Assembly (NCBI RefSeq): GCF_028368935.1 | Contig: NZ_JAQNDK010000002.1 | Coordinates: 434,001-498,000, forward strand | Direction: 5' to 3' | DNA from: Sorangium aterium | Lineage (GTDB): Bacteria; Myxococcota_A; Polyangia; Polyangiales; Polyangiaceae | DNA length: 64,000 bases | Made by a program: the position numbers and the translations under genes | Shown here: in pieces, positions 38,135 through 45,806 of the stretch | Numbering within the stretch: position 1 is the stretch's first letter | Layout: the number at the start of each line of letters is the position of its first letter | The notes under the pieces: model-generated | What the model saw: the letters and a program-made list of their open reading frames with translations, nothing else | Database searches by the model: none | What the model was told of the DNA's origin: nothing

Positions 38135-38333
38135 GTTCAGCCTGCGTGATCACAACGTACCTACCGAGGCAGGCGCCGTCAAGGCAACCCGGACTGCGCC
38201 GTTCGTGCGCCCCCGGAGGACTCGCCGATCCGTCCACGGAGCGCCGCTCGTGTAGGGCGAGGCGGGAGCGCTGCCCCTCGCGACGCCGACCTGAAGAATC
38301 CCTCGAATTTTTCGGGCAGATTCACAGAGAGGC

Positions 38334-38377
38334 CAGGAGACGGGGAGAAAAATCTCACCAATGTCCCCGTCTCCCTG
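38334..38377. repeat. Hairpin, repeat family B copy 2
   Basis: Arms caggagacggggaga (38334-38348) and tccccgtctccctg (38364-38377) pair with one extra base. The arm sequence and the aaaaa(t/c)t start of the loop match the copy at 16706-16752. It lies in the 334-bp gap between the MazE gene and a xylanase remnant; nothing else was seen there. Confidence 0.8.
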
Positions 38378-38468
38378 TTCAATCTTTCGCTAAAATGCCA
38401 ATAAAATGAGGGGATTCGCCAGGACGCCGTCAACATTTCGCGGCGCGCCTCATTCACCGACACCTGGA

Positions 38469-38945
38469 TCAGCGCGCAGACAGGGGCTGGATCTTCACGT
38501 CGGCCGCGCACAGCTCCACGTCCGCCGATGGTCCGTAGAGCTTGAGCTCGATGGTGACGGGCGCCGCGTTGAAGCCGAGGCCGAAGTTCCCCGCGAGCTC
38601 GATCCAGCGCCCGTCGGCGGCCACGATGGTGGCGAGCGAGAGGTCTCGCAGCGCTTGCCCTTCCTCGGTGATCGTCAGGGCGGCATTGACGGTCTGGCCG
38701 CCGGCGCCGCCCACGCGTATCCAGCTGGAGAACGTGAACGGGCCCCCTGCGGCGAGCGGCTCGACCAGCGCTTCCTGGCGGAGCCCGTGGCTCGTCTCGG
38801 TCCGTCCGCTCACGCAGGCTGCAGCGCCTTCGCGCTCGCTGGCGGGGCCCACGCTGAGCTCTCCGCCCGTCGGTCCGCCCAGACGTAGCTGTCGGCGGCC
38901 GGCGCGAGCGGACCCCACTTCATGGCGTTCTCTGCGGTGACGCCC
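38469..38945 (-). pseudogene. Remnant of a GH10 xylanase with CBM4/9 domain
   Basis: On the minus strand two adjacent frames give recognisable pieces of one enzyme type. Near 38945-38890 the frame reads RGVTAENAMKWGPLAPA, matching the GH10 catalytic-domain segment around ENAMKW. After a frame change near 38890-38910 another frame gives a CBM4/9-like domain (ACVSGRTETSHGLRQ, FTFSSWIRVGGAGGQ, then ADVELCAADVKIQPL) to the stop at 38469. Most of the catalytic domain, including both acid/base Glu, is gone. It is a decayed, internally deleted gene. Confidence 0.7.
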
Positions 38946-39030
38946 CGCCCGGGCCGGGCGAGGGGCGCGCAGGTTACCCGAATTGGCCTTGCCCATGACG
39001 ATGGCCGGGCGCTCACAGCGTAGCAGCCTG

Positions 39031-39621
39031 CTACTCCGCCCAGAGCACGGACAGGTCGAGCTCGATGGCCTCGAACGGCGCGACGCGAACACGCGCGGCG
39101 TCGCGGTGGACGGCCGCGGGTCCCCAGCGACGATCCGCGTCGAGCACGTGGGCCTCGAGGGTCCGCGCGATCGGGTCGACCAGCCACGCATACCGCACGC
39201 CCTCGCGCGCGTAGATAGGCATCTTCTCGTCACGGTCGACCTTCTCCGTGGATGCGCTCAGCACCTCGCAGATCCAGTCGGGAGCGAGCGCGAAATAAGC
39301 CGTCTTGGGCAGCTCGGGCATGCGCTCGGCGCGCCAGCCGGCGAGGTCGGGCACGAGCACGTCGACCTCCCCCGGCGCGTCCGGATCGGGGAAGTGGAGC
39401 TCGGGTTCGACAAGGATGCGCCAGCCTCCTGGGCCACCCCGCCCCCGCTGGAAGGGACCGAAGAGCTCCCCCTGCAGCGCGCTCTCGGCGCTCGCGTGTC
39501 GCGGTGCCGGCCGGGGGAACACGTGCAGGGTGCCGCGGATGAGCTCCGCCACCTTGTTCGGCGGGACGGCGCCGAGATCGGCGTACGTGGCGCGGCGCTG
39601 CTTCTCGGCGGGCTGGCCCAT
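39031..39621 (-). CDS. Uma2-family PD-(D/E)XK nuclease-fold protein
   Basis: 196 aa, the normal size. Characteristic parts: YADLGAVPPNKVAELIRGTL, WRILVEPELHFPDPDAPGEVD, VLVPDLAGWRAERMP (Asp of the active site), PDWICEVLSAST (Glu) and KMPIYAREGVRYAWLVDP. The family is named Uma2 and has a restriction-nuclease fold; its cellular role is not well known. It is common in multiple copies in myxobacteria and cyanobacteria. Its 3' end is near the xylanase remnant, its 5' end near the recombinase remnant. Confidence 0.88.
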   Translation of the reverse strand: MGQPAEKQRRATYADLGAVPPNKVAELIRGTLHVFPRPAPRHASAESALQGELFGPFQRGRGGPGGWRILVEPELHFPDPDAPGEVDVLVPDLAGWRAERMPELPKTAYFALAPDWICEVLSASTEKVDRDEKMPIYAREGVRYAWLVDPIARTLEAHVLDADRRWGPAAVHRDAARVRVAPFEAIELDLSVLWAE

Positions 39622-39649
39622 GGGCGAAGCCTGCCCGGGGGTGGGCGGT

Positions 39650-39875
39650 GAGGCAATGCGCTTTTTCAGCTTCGCCAGCCCGCTTCAACGTCGCCGATGA
39701 CACACGAAGTCTCCTGGCAACGTCGTGCAGCGTGAGGCCCTGCGCCCTGAGCTCCAACGTCCGCTCGACCTCGACGCGCAGAACCGGCCGCCCGATACGC
39801 ATGCCCTGGCGGCGCGCGCTCGATGCCGGCCTCCCTGCGCCAGCTCAGCCGAACGCGCTCCTGCTTTATCCCGTT
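39650..39875 (-). pseudogene. Serine recombinase (resolvase) C-terminal remnant with 2-bp deletion
   Basis: On the minus strand one frame reads IKQERVRLSWRREAGIERA and another continues MRIGRPVLRVEVERTLELRA and QGLTLHDVARRLRVSSATLKR. Put together this is the end of a resolvase: long helix, GRP linker and HTH of the Hin type. The two frames meet near 39800-39812, where restoring a missing CG would give an unbroken ERARRQGM-RIGRP. The catalytic domain is absent. Its HTH overlaps nothing essential but abuts the Uma2 gene. Confidence 0.65.
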
Positions 39876-40018
39876 GCCATCGAGCCCCCAACACTGACCG
39901 TGAGATCCAGGAATCCGGCAAGCGCCCGGGTGGTAGGATCCGGAGCCTCGGTGACGCGCACTGGCACGAGCCCCGTCGCGCCGCTCAAGCATCATCTCGA
40001 CAAGGACGTGGGGGGTCG

Positions 40019-41662
40019 ATGCGGACGATCAAGCATATCATCGCGGCGCACGCACCAGAGATCGTCAAAGCGTGGGCCAGCGAAGCGAACAGGTCAGCGG
40101 CGGCGCGGGGGCTGGCGAGCCCCGAGCTGACGAACATGATGCCCAAGTACGTGCGGTCGCTCGCGCGTGGATGGGATGGGGAGGAAGTGCACCGCGAGCG
40201 AAACGAGCTCATCGAGAGCCATATGTCCTCACGCTTGCGTGCCGGCTTCAGCCTCGAGGAGGCGCTGGAAGAGTTCGCCATCCTCGGGCGTGCGATCGTG
40301 CGCACCTGGGCCATCGCAGGCCCCGAAGAGCAGCCGAGCCTGGAGGAGATCGATCGCCTCTTCGCCGAGATCCACGCCCGTTCCGTGTTCATAGCGCAAG
40401 CGTTCCGGCAACACCTCCTGGAGGACGAGCAAACCGAGAAGCGCTACCTGCGGCTGCTCCATGACCCGTTCTTGCAGCCTTTCGGCGGAGAGGCGCCCCT
40501 GTCGCCGGGGCGTTTGAAGAAGGTCCTCGAGGTCGTCATGGAGTCGATGGACGCCGATACGGCTGCGCTGCTGTTGCACGACATCAGGACCGGGAAGCTG
40601 GAGATGGTCGCTTCGGTGGGCCTGGCCGATGAGCCGCTCGTCGAGTACGTGCGAGCCGTCGACGCATCGTCCTTCGCAGGCTCCGTCGCCTTGCAGGACT
40701 ATGCGATGTCGATGCGCGACGTGGAGACCACGCTGCTCGACGTGCCGGATAGACTCCGGCACAGCGGCATCCATTCGCTGCTCGGCATCCGTCTTCCGCC
40801 GCAGCGTTCTCTCATGGGTGTCCTGTACGTCGGCCTCCGTGGAAAGCGGACGTTCACCGCCCGTGAGACGCGGCGCATCGCGGCGGTCGGCGAGCGGCTC
40901 GCGCTCCACGTCGATAACGCCAGACTCTACACGGAGCTGCTCGAACAGCTCGATGCCCTCCGCGTCGCGCGCGAGCTACGAAGCCAGTTCGTCTCGGTCC
41001 TGGCGCACGATCTCCGCGGTCCGCTGTCGGCAGCGAGGCTGGCTGCGACGATGCTCGCCGCGCAGCCGGACGCGAGCGGGCCGGTCGTCGCGAAGCGGGT
41101 CGAGGTCGTCGTCCGCAACCTGGATCGGGCGGACCGCATGGTGACCGATCTGCTCGACGCCGATCGGATTCACGCCGGCCGGCGTCTCTCGGTCACGCTC
41201 GAGGAGTGCAACCTGAGCGAGATCGGCCGCGAGCTCGTCGACGAGCTCGCGGCCGATCACCCTGGCCGCATCGTGCTGCATGCAGACGAGGGCGTCCGAG
41301 GGATCTGGGGTGCCTCAGAGCTGCGGCGCGCGCTCTGGAACCTGATCTCGAACGCGCTGAAGTACGGCGCGAAGGACGCGCCGATCGCCGTCGCCATCAC
41401 GAAGCTGCGGGACGGCGTCGAGGTGAGCGTGCACAACGAGGGCGCGCCGATCCCGCCGGAGGCGCAAGCGACGCTGTTCGATCCGTTCACGCGCGCCGCA
41501 GGCGAGCACCGCGCGCCCGGATGGGGCCTCGGTCTGATGCTGGTACGCGCCTGCGCCGAAGCCCACGGCGGGAGCGTCCATGTGGACAGCGCCCCCGGTC
41601 GCGGTACGACGTTCACGATGCGGCTGCCGGCGGACGCGCGGCCGGCCCAGGGCTGGACGTGA
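40019..41662 (+). CDS. Sensor histidine kinase with RsbR-like N-terminus and GAF domain
   Basis: 547 aa from the ATG of MRTIKHIIAAHA; the open frame continues upstream without gene-like sequence. Residues ~1-135 are an all-helical domain like RsbRD/RsbR N-termini (stress sensing), ~160-300 a GAF domain, ~315-380 HisKA with H330 in VLAHDLRGPLS, and ~420-540 the HATPase with N in LWNLISNALKYGA, GWGLGLMLVR and GRGTTFTMRLP. It should autophosphorylate on His, but no response regulator gene is adjacent. An AT-rich patch follows. Confidence 0.92.
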   Translation: MRTIKHIIAAHAPEIVKAWASEANRSAAARGLASPELTNMMPKYVRSLARGWDGEEVHRERNELIESHMSSRLRAGFSLEEALEEFAILGRAIVRTWAIAGPEEQPSLEEIDRLFAEIHARSVFIAQAFRQHLLEDEQTEKRYLRLLHDPFLQPFGGEAPLSPGRLKKVLEVVMESMDADTAALLLHDIRTGKLEMVASVGLADEPLVEYVRAVDASSFAGSVALQDYAMSMRDVETTLLDVPDRLRHSGIHSLLGIRLPPQRSLMGVLYVGLRGKRTFTARETRRIAAVGERLALHVDNARLYTELLEQLDALRVARELRSQFVSVLAHDLRGPLSAARLAATMLAAQPDASGPVVAKRVEVVVRNLDRADRMVTDLLDADRIHAGRRLSVTLEECNLSEIGRELVDELAADHPGRIVLHADEGVRGIWGASELRRALWNLISNALKYGAKDAPIAVAITKLRDGVEVSVHNEGAPIPPEAQATLFDPFTRAAGEHRAPGWGLGLMLVRACAEAHGGSVHVDSAPGRGTTFTMRLPADARPAQGWT

Positions 41663-42041
41663 GGCGTTCTGCTCGTCTCCATCGGTTGCCTTGATCCATC
41701 GGTTGCCTTGAACAGACGACGAGCACGCCGGCTCTCGAGCCGGGGCGTGTCTTCACCGAGCGAGCACGAGCGGGCCGGTCCGATTGGCTCGATTTCTGAG
41801 AAGTTTCTCTGGATACCGGGTGATTTTAGCTTGTTCTTTGAGTTGATTCTCTGAATTTGGCTCGTGATTGTCTAGATATTAGAGAATAAACTCTGGATGA
41901 AGCCCGTGTTTATCCAGAAACTTGAGCCGATTTTCTGGATAAGATCGAGTATTGTCTTGTTTCCTGGCCAGGGTGTCTCGATGCCGAGCCACCGCGCCAC
42001 GTCGACGTGGGCCCAGCGGGCCAAGGAGCAGGCCCGCGGGA
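41663..42041. other. Intergenic, 379 bp, with AT-rich island and inverted repeat
   Basis: From about 41790 to 41950 the DNA is strikingly AT-rich (the 60 bases from 41821 have 20 G/C by count). The motif ctggat/atccag occurs four times (41809, 41893, 41912, 41935). A perfect 11-bp inverted repeat, ttatccagaaa (41910-41920) and tttctggataa (41932-41942), has an 11-base spacer. No gene is present. It could be an operator, a protein-binding site or foreign DNA. Confidence 0.75.
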
Positions 42042-43142
42042 TCAGCCGGGCGGCCGGCGGACGCGCAGGTCGACGAGGCGCGGCATCACTTCATCTTTGA
42101 AGTACGAGAACTCGCTGGCGAAGTCGATGAATCCGAGGGTGAGGCCCCGGACGCCCGTGTCACGGATGCGCCGGATCTCCTCGGCCACATGGCCCGGATC
42201 GCCGACGATCGAGCAGTGCCCGTGCGCCGCGGCGAACCGGTTCCGGAACGTGGCGTAGAATTCCGGGGAGAAGGACTGACAGTCCATCCCGAGCTGCTGC
42301 ATGAGGTGGTCGGTCGCGGGCCAGTCGGCCATCTCGCGGGAGTAATAATCGTGGTAGTCCTCGGCCTCTTTCCGGGTGGGACGACAGACGATGCAGGCCG
42401 TCGTGTAGACGTCGATGGAGCGACCCACGCGGCGCGCCGCCTCCTTGACCGTCGCGACCTCCTCCCGGCACGCCTCGGGAGAGACGAGGATATTGAACAG
42501 CAGATCGCAGTGTTCGACCGCGAAGGCCCGGCCGGCGCTGGACGTGCCCGCGTTCATGAGGGTGATCTTGCCCCGCGGCTTCGGCTCGCCGATGAGCCCG
42601 GGCAGGTCGAAGAATCTGCCCCGATGATGGCCGGGCGCGTCCGCCGTCCAGAGCGTGCGCATCACGTCGAGCCAGTCCTTCGTGTACTCGTAGCGCTCAT
42701 CGTGCTCGCGCAGGGGGATGCCGAACATCTCGAACTCTTCCCTGTCCCAGCCGCTGACGATGTTCACGCCGACGCGCCCCGGGCCGATATGATCCATCGT
42801 GGCCAGGTGCTTCGCCATGACGATGGGGTGGACGAAGGGCGTGTGCACCGTGGTGAAGACCTTGATCCGCTTCGTGATCGCGAGGATGCCCGCCGCCCAG
42901 ACGATGGGATCGAGCATGGCGCCCTGGGGGTTGGATTCACCGCCGTGGCCTTTCCAGCGCGCGAACGGGATGTGGAAATCCAGGCCCGCCGCTTCGGCTG
43001 CGAGCGCCAGGTCGCGGTTGTTCTCCCAGGTGGGATACCATCGCTCGGGGACCTTCGACATCGAGTGACCCGTACCGTTCGGGCCGAACATCCCTAGCTC
43101 CAGATGTCCGACGTCCCCCGCTGCTCCTGCGATCGGTTTCAT
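42042..43142 (-). CDS. LLM-class flavin-dependent monooxygenase
   Basis: 366 aa from the ATG at 43142, which has a good ribosome site (GGAGGGG). Luciferase-like TIM-barrel features: LELGMFGPNG, ALAAEAAGLDFHIPFARW, HTPFVHPIVMAKHLATMDHI, VNIVSGWDREEFEMFG and LMNAGTSSAGRAFA. It needs reduced FMN from a separate reductase. The long GWDREEF-type insert and Trp/His-rich sequence resemble RutA or alkanesulfonate/sulfone monooxygenases more than bacterial luciferase. The substrate is unknown and no reductase gene is next to it. Confidence 0.88.
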   Translation of the reverse strand: MKPIAGAAGDVGHLELGMFGPNGTGHSMSKVPERWYPTWENNRDLALAAEAAGLDFHIPFARWKGHGGESNPQGAMLDPIVWAAGILAITKRIKVFTTVHTPFVHPIVMAKHLATMDHIGPGRVGVNIVSGWDREEFEMFGIPLREHDERYEYTKDWLDVMRTLWTADAPGHHRGRFFDLPGLIGEPKPRGKITLMNAGTSSAGRAFAVEHCDLLFNILVSPEACREEVATVKEAARRVGRSIDVYTTACIVCRPTRKEAEDYHDYYSREMADWPATDHLMQQLGMDCQSFSPEFYATFRNRFAAAHGHCSIVGDPGHVAEEIRRIRDTGVRGLTLGFIDFASEFSYFKDEVMPRLVDLRVRRPPG

Positions 43143-43516
43143 GGATGCCCCTCCGACCCCCATCGTCTCACGCCCTGCACCACGCGCGAAAGAGGAGACA
43201 CGCGGCCGGGGGCGGCGCAGCTTGCGAGAGCACGTTGCTGGCGTGACCTGTGTTGGGCGGCCGGTATAGCGACGTTCTCGGGGTGCTCCGACGTACGCAG
43301 CTCCAGCAGACGCTCGGCAAGAGCCGATGGCTCTTCGTGCCGGGCTGATCGTCGCGGCTCGAGGATAAGGAGGAGTCCCGCGATCCAAAGGACGAATTCG
43401 CGGTGCTGATGCTGAACCGGCCGCGCACCGCAGCGCCGCCTGACGCGCGCACCGATGGGTGCGGCGTGGTACCCTGGGATGGACCCAGCGCGCCTGGTGA
43501 TCGCAGGAGGGGACCC
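43143..43516. other. Intergenic, 374 bp, between divergent genes
   Basis: This is the shared upstream region of the minus-strand flavin monooxygenase gene and the plus-strand PG_binding/cysteine-peptidase gene. No repeat, RNA or clear promoter was seen. The ribosome site gcaggagg lies just before 43517. Confidence 0.5.
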
Positions 43517-44974
43517 ATGGGGGATAACGGGAACACAGGGCTCGGCGCCCCGGAGCTCGCGTCGAACGAGGTGCTGAGAGCGGTCGCGGCGGGCGCGGCG
43601 ACGCTCGCGCAGGGGGCGCACGGCGACGGCGTGCGCGCCCTGCAAGAGGCGCTCGGCGCGATCGCGCTCGGCGACCCGATGAAGGCCGACGGCTCGTTCG
43701 GGCCGAAGACGCACGCCGCCATCGTCGCGCTGCAAGCCGCGCAGGGTTTGCCGCAGACGGGCATCGTGGACGCCGCGACGATCGCCGCCCTCGACAGGCG
43801 CATGGCGGCGCGGCGTACGGTGGCGCTCGACGAGGCCATGGCCAGGGCTGCGGGGCTCAGCCCGGAGGAGGCGGCGGCGCTCGGCCGCAAGCCGTCCGCG
43901 GTCCAGGCGTCCGCCGCGGCCTCGCGCCACGATCAGGGCTATTTCACGGACGCGAGCAGGCTCCCGCGGGTCGTGCCGGGGGCCGAGCCGGACCCGGACA
44001 CGCCGCCGCCCGCCGTGGACTCCGTCGAGGACAGGCCCGCGACTGCCGCCGCGGGCACGCTCGCCGCCGATCGGAGCGCGCGCCTCGACGAGGTCCGGCG
44101 CGCGCTCCGGGGCGACGTGCGCGCGCTGGCCGCGCTCGACAGGCTGCTCGCCGCGGGCCGGCTGCACGCGGGGGCGCTCCTGCCGAACCTAGCGACCATG
44201 GCGGGCGTCCCCCGCGATGGCAGGCTCGTGCTCGAGGGCGGCATCGATCCGCACCTCGTGCTCGCGCAGGCGATCCGGCACGTGGACAACCCGCTGCGCG
44301 TCAAGCAGGGGGCGCGGCACGGCACCTGCGGCGCGGGGACGATGGAGTACGTCCTGCTGCGCGCCGATCCGGCCGAGTTCACGCGGCTCCTCGACGGGAT
44401 CACGCGGGAGGCAGGCGAGGTGACGCTCCGCTCCGGCCGCGTGCTCAGGATGCCGCGCAACGCGATCTCGCGCGACGCCTCGGGCCGCATCGACATCGAC
44501 CGGATGTTCCAGTCGGCGCTGATGAACCACGCGACCCTGATGAGCTGGATCTTCGATTACGACAACCCCGAGGACAACGACTCGTTCTGGGCTGCTCTGG
44601 GGGGCGACTCGCGCGTGCCGCTCGGCAATTTCACGAGCCTGTTCCAGGACATCATGGGCGGCAGTTATACGAGCGTCTCGGCGCTGCTGCGCAGCGGGGC
44701 GTCCGTCGCTGACGATGTCGCTGGGGCTTTGGGGCGCGGGGAGAAGGTGCCGGTTCTCCTGAAGTGGGAGGGGGGCTATCACTGGGTCGCGGGCGAGAAG
44801 ATCGAGAGGGGGGCGGACGGCACGCCTGCGTCGGTGATCCTGCGCAATCCTGCGGGGTCGGACAGCTGCCAGGGCGTTCCGCCGCGCGCGCCGCTGCCGG
44901 AGGGGTGCGGGCGGTTTCGGATGAAGTACGCCGATTTTGCGGCGCATATCCATGGCGCGACGATCAGGGGGTGA
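43517..44974 (+). CDS. Peptidoglycan-binding protein with papain-like C-terminal domain
   Basis: 485 aa from an ATG with gcaggagg upstream. Residues ~35-95 form a PG_binding_1 domain (GDGVRALQEALGAIALGDP, DGSFGPKTHAAIVALQAAQGLP). After a Pro/Ala-rich linker comes a C39/papain-like domain with nucleophile C271 in HGTCGAGTMEYVL, H422 in GGYHWVAG and a following N444 in ILRNPAGSD, a plausible Cys-His-Asn triad. There is no signal peptide, which is unusual for a wall-binding peptidase and fits delivery by a specialised secretion system. The target bond is unknown. Confidence 0.75.
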   Translation: MGDNGNTGLGAPELASNEVLRAVAAGAATLAQGAHGDGVRALQEALGAIALGDPMKADGSFGPKTHAAIVALQAAQGLPQTGIVDAATIAALDRRMAARRTVALDEAMARAAGLSPEEAAALGRKPSAVQASAAASRHDQGYFTDASRLPRVVPGAEPDPDTPPPAVDSVEDRPATAAAGTLAADRSARLDEVRRALRGDVRALAALDRLLAAGRLHAGALLPNLATMAGVPRDGRLVLEGGIDPHLVLAQAIRHVDNPLRVKQGARHGTCGAGTMEYVLLRADPAEFTRLLDGITREAGEVTLRSGRVLRMPRNAISRDASGRIDIDRMFQSALMNHATLMSWIFDYDNPEDNDSFWAALGGDSRVPLGNFTSLFQDIMGGSYTSVSALLRSGASVADDVAGALGRGEKVPVLLKWEGGYHWVAGEKIERGADGTPASVILRNPAGSDSCQGVPPRAPLPEGCGRFRMKYADFAAHIHGATIRG

Positions 44975-45091
44975 ACCTCGCGGGGAGGGGAGCGCCACGG
45001 GGCGCTGAGTGTAGGCGGTTGGGCCGACGCGTGGATGATGTGGTGATGGCGTCGCTTTTCCAGGAGAAATGCGGATCGCGCATGGGTCTCT

Positions 45092-45483
45092 ATGTCAACC
45101 AGCGTGTGCGGCTTGGCTGTACGGTGGGACGGCGGCGAGGAGCTTGACTTTCGAATCGCGTTTGGATTTCCTAGCCCCTGCCCGTGCGCAGGCCCACCAA
45201 GGCGCCCCGCATGCTGGCCCTCGCGCACCACCTGCAGAGCCACATCGACCCGGGGCTGGCCCAAGATCGAGCTGCCGTCGCGCGCAAGCTGGGGCTGACG
45301 CGCGCCTGGGTCACGCAGATCCTCAACCTGCTCATGCTGGCGCCCGACATCCAGCAGGCCGCGCTGGTCCTCGAAGCCGTCGACGGCTTCGAGCCGGTGG
45401 CCGAGCGAACGCTGCGGGGCGTGCCTCACGCGGGCACATGGGCCGCACAGCGCACCGCGTGCGTAGCTCTGACGCGGGCCTAG
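45092..45483 (+). pseudogene. Frameshifted HTH gene of recombinase-associated type
   Basis: Frame 1 gives VRWDGGEELDFRIAFGFP and then ends in noise; from about 45180 another frame gives RRPTKAPRMLALAHHLQSH and RKLGLTRAWVTQILNLLMLAPDIQQAAL, a ParB/KorB-like HTH. The join needs a frameshift near 45165-45185. Intact genes of this type are often found next to serine recombinases. Residues after ~45430 no longer look conserved. It is immediately upstream of the GTPase operon. Confidence 0.6.
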
Positions 45484-45593
45484 TTGGCCCCGAGAGACGC
45501 TTGGCCTTTTCGACTCAGCTTGGGCCTTGTTGGCAAAGCTCGACTTCGTTACCCTGCTCGCGCGTGCAGATCCAAGCGACCAGGAGAGATCCG

Positions 45594-45806
45594 ATGATGA
45601 CGGAGCCATGGGCCGCGGTCGACGATGTCGCCAAGCACCTCAGGGTTGCGAAGGACCCCGTGTACCGTTGGATCGAGTCGCGGAACCTCCCGGCCCACAA
45701 GATCGATCGTCTCTGGAAGTTCAAGCTCTCTGAAGGTGACGCGTTGGTCCGAGCCGGACGGGCCGACGATCACGACGGTGGCGTTTATGAGAAGGGCGGG
45801 CGCTGA
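45594..45806 (+). CDS. Excisionase-like helix-turn-helix protein (first gene of the GTPase operon)
   Basis: 70 aa, ATG (ATGATG) seven bases after ggagag. The MerR/excisionase-type HTH is nearly the whole protein: WAAVDDVAKHLRVAKDPVYR and WIESRNLPAHKIDRLWKFK, followed by a polar tail. Such proteins bind DNA as recombination directionality factors or small regulators. The stop overlaps the ATG of the metallophosphoesterase gene by one base. A possible promoter, ttgttg-N17-taccct (45527-45555), is upstream but weak. Its role here is probably regulation of the operon (inference). Confidence 0.8.
   Translation: MMTEPWAAVDDVAKHLRVAKDPVYRWIESRNLPAHKIDRLWKFKLSEGDALVRAGRADDHDGGVYEKGGR

Noticed and set aside
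34596-38255. 1219-residue plus-strand open frame
   Set aside because: Antisense to the FtsX, ABC and MazEF genes; composition is that of a high-GC shadow frame.
42042-43142. Luciferase alpha subunit
   Set aside because: Shares the fold only; motifs fit other LLM monooxygenases, and there is no beta subunit.
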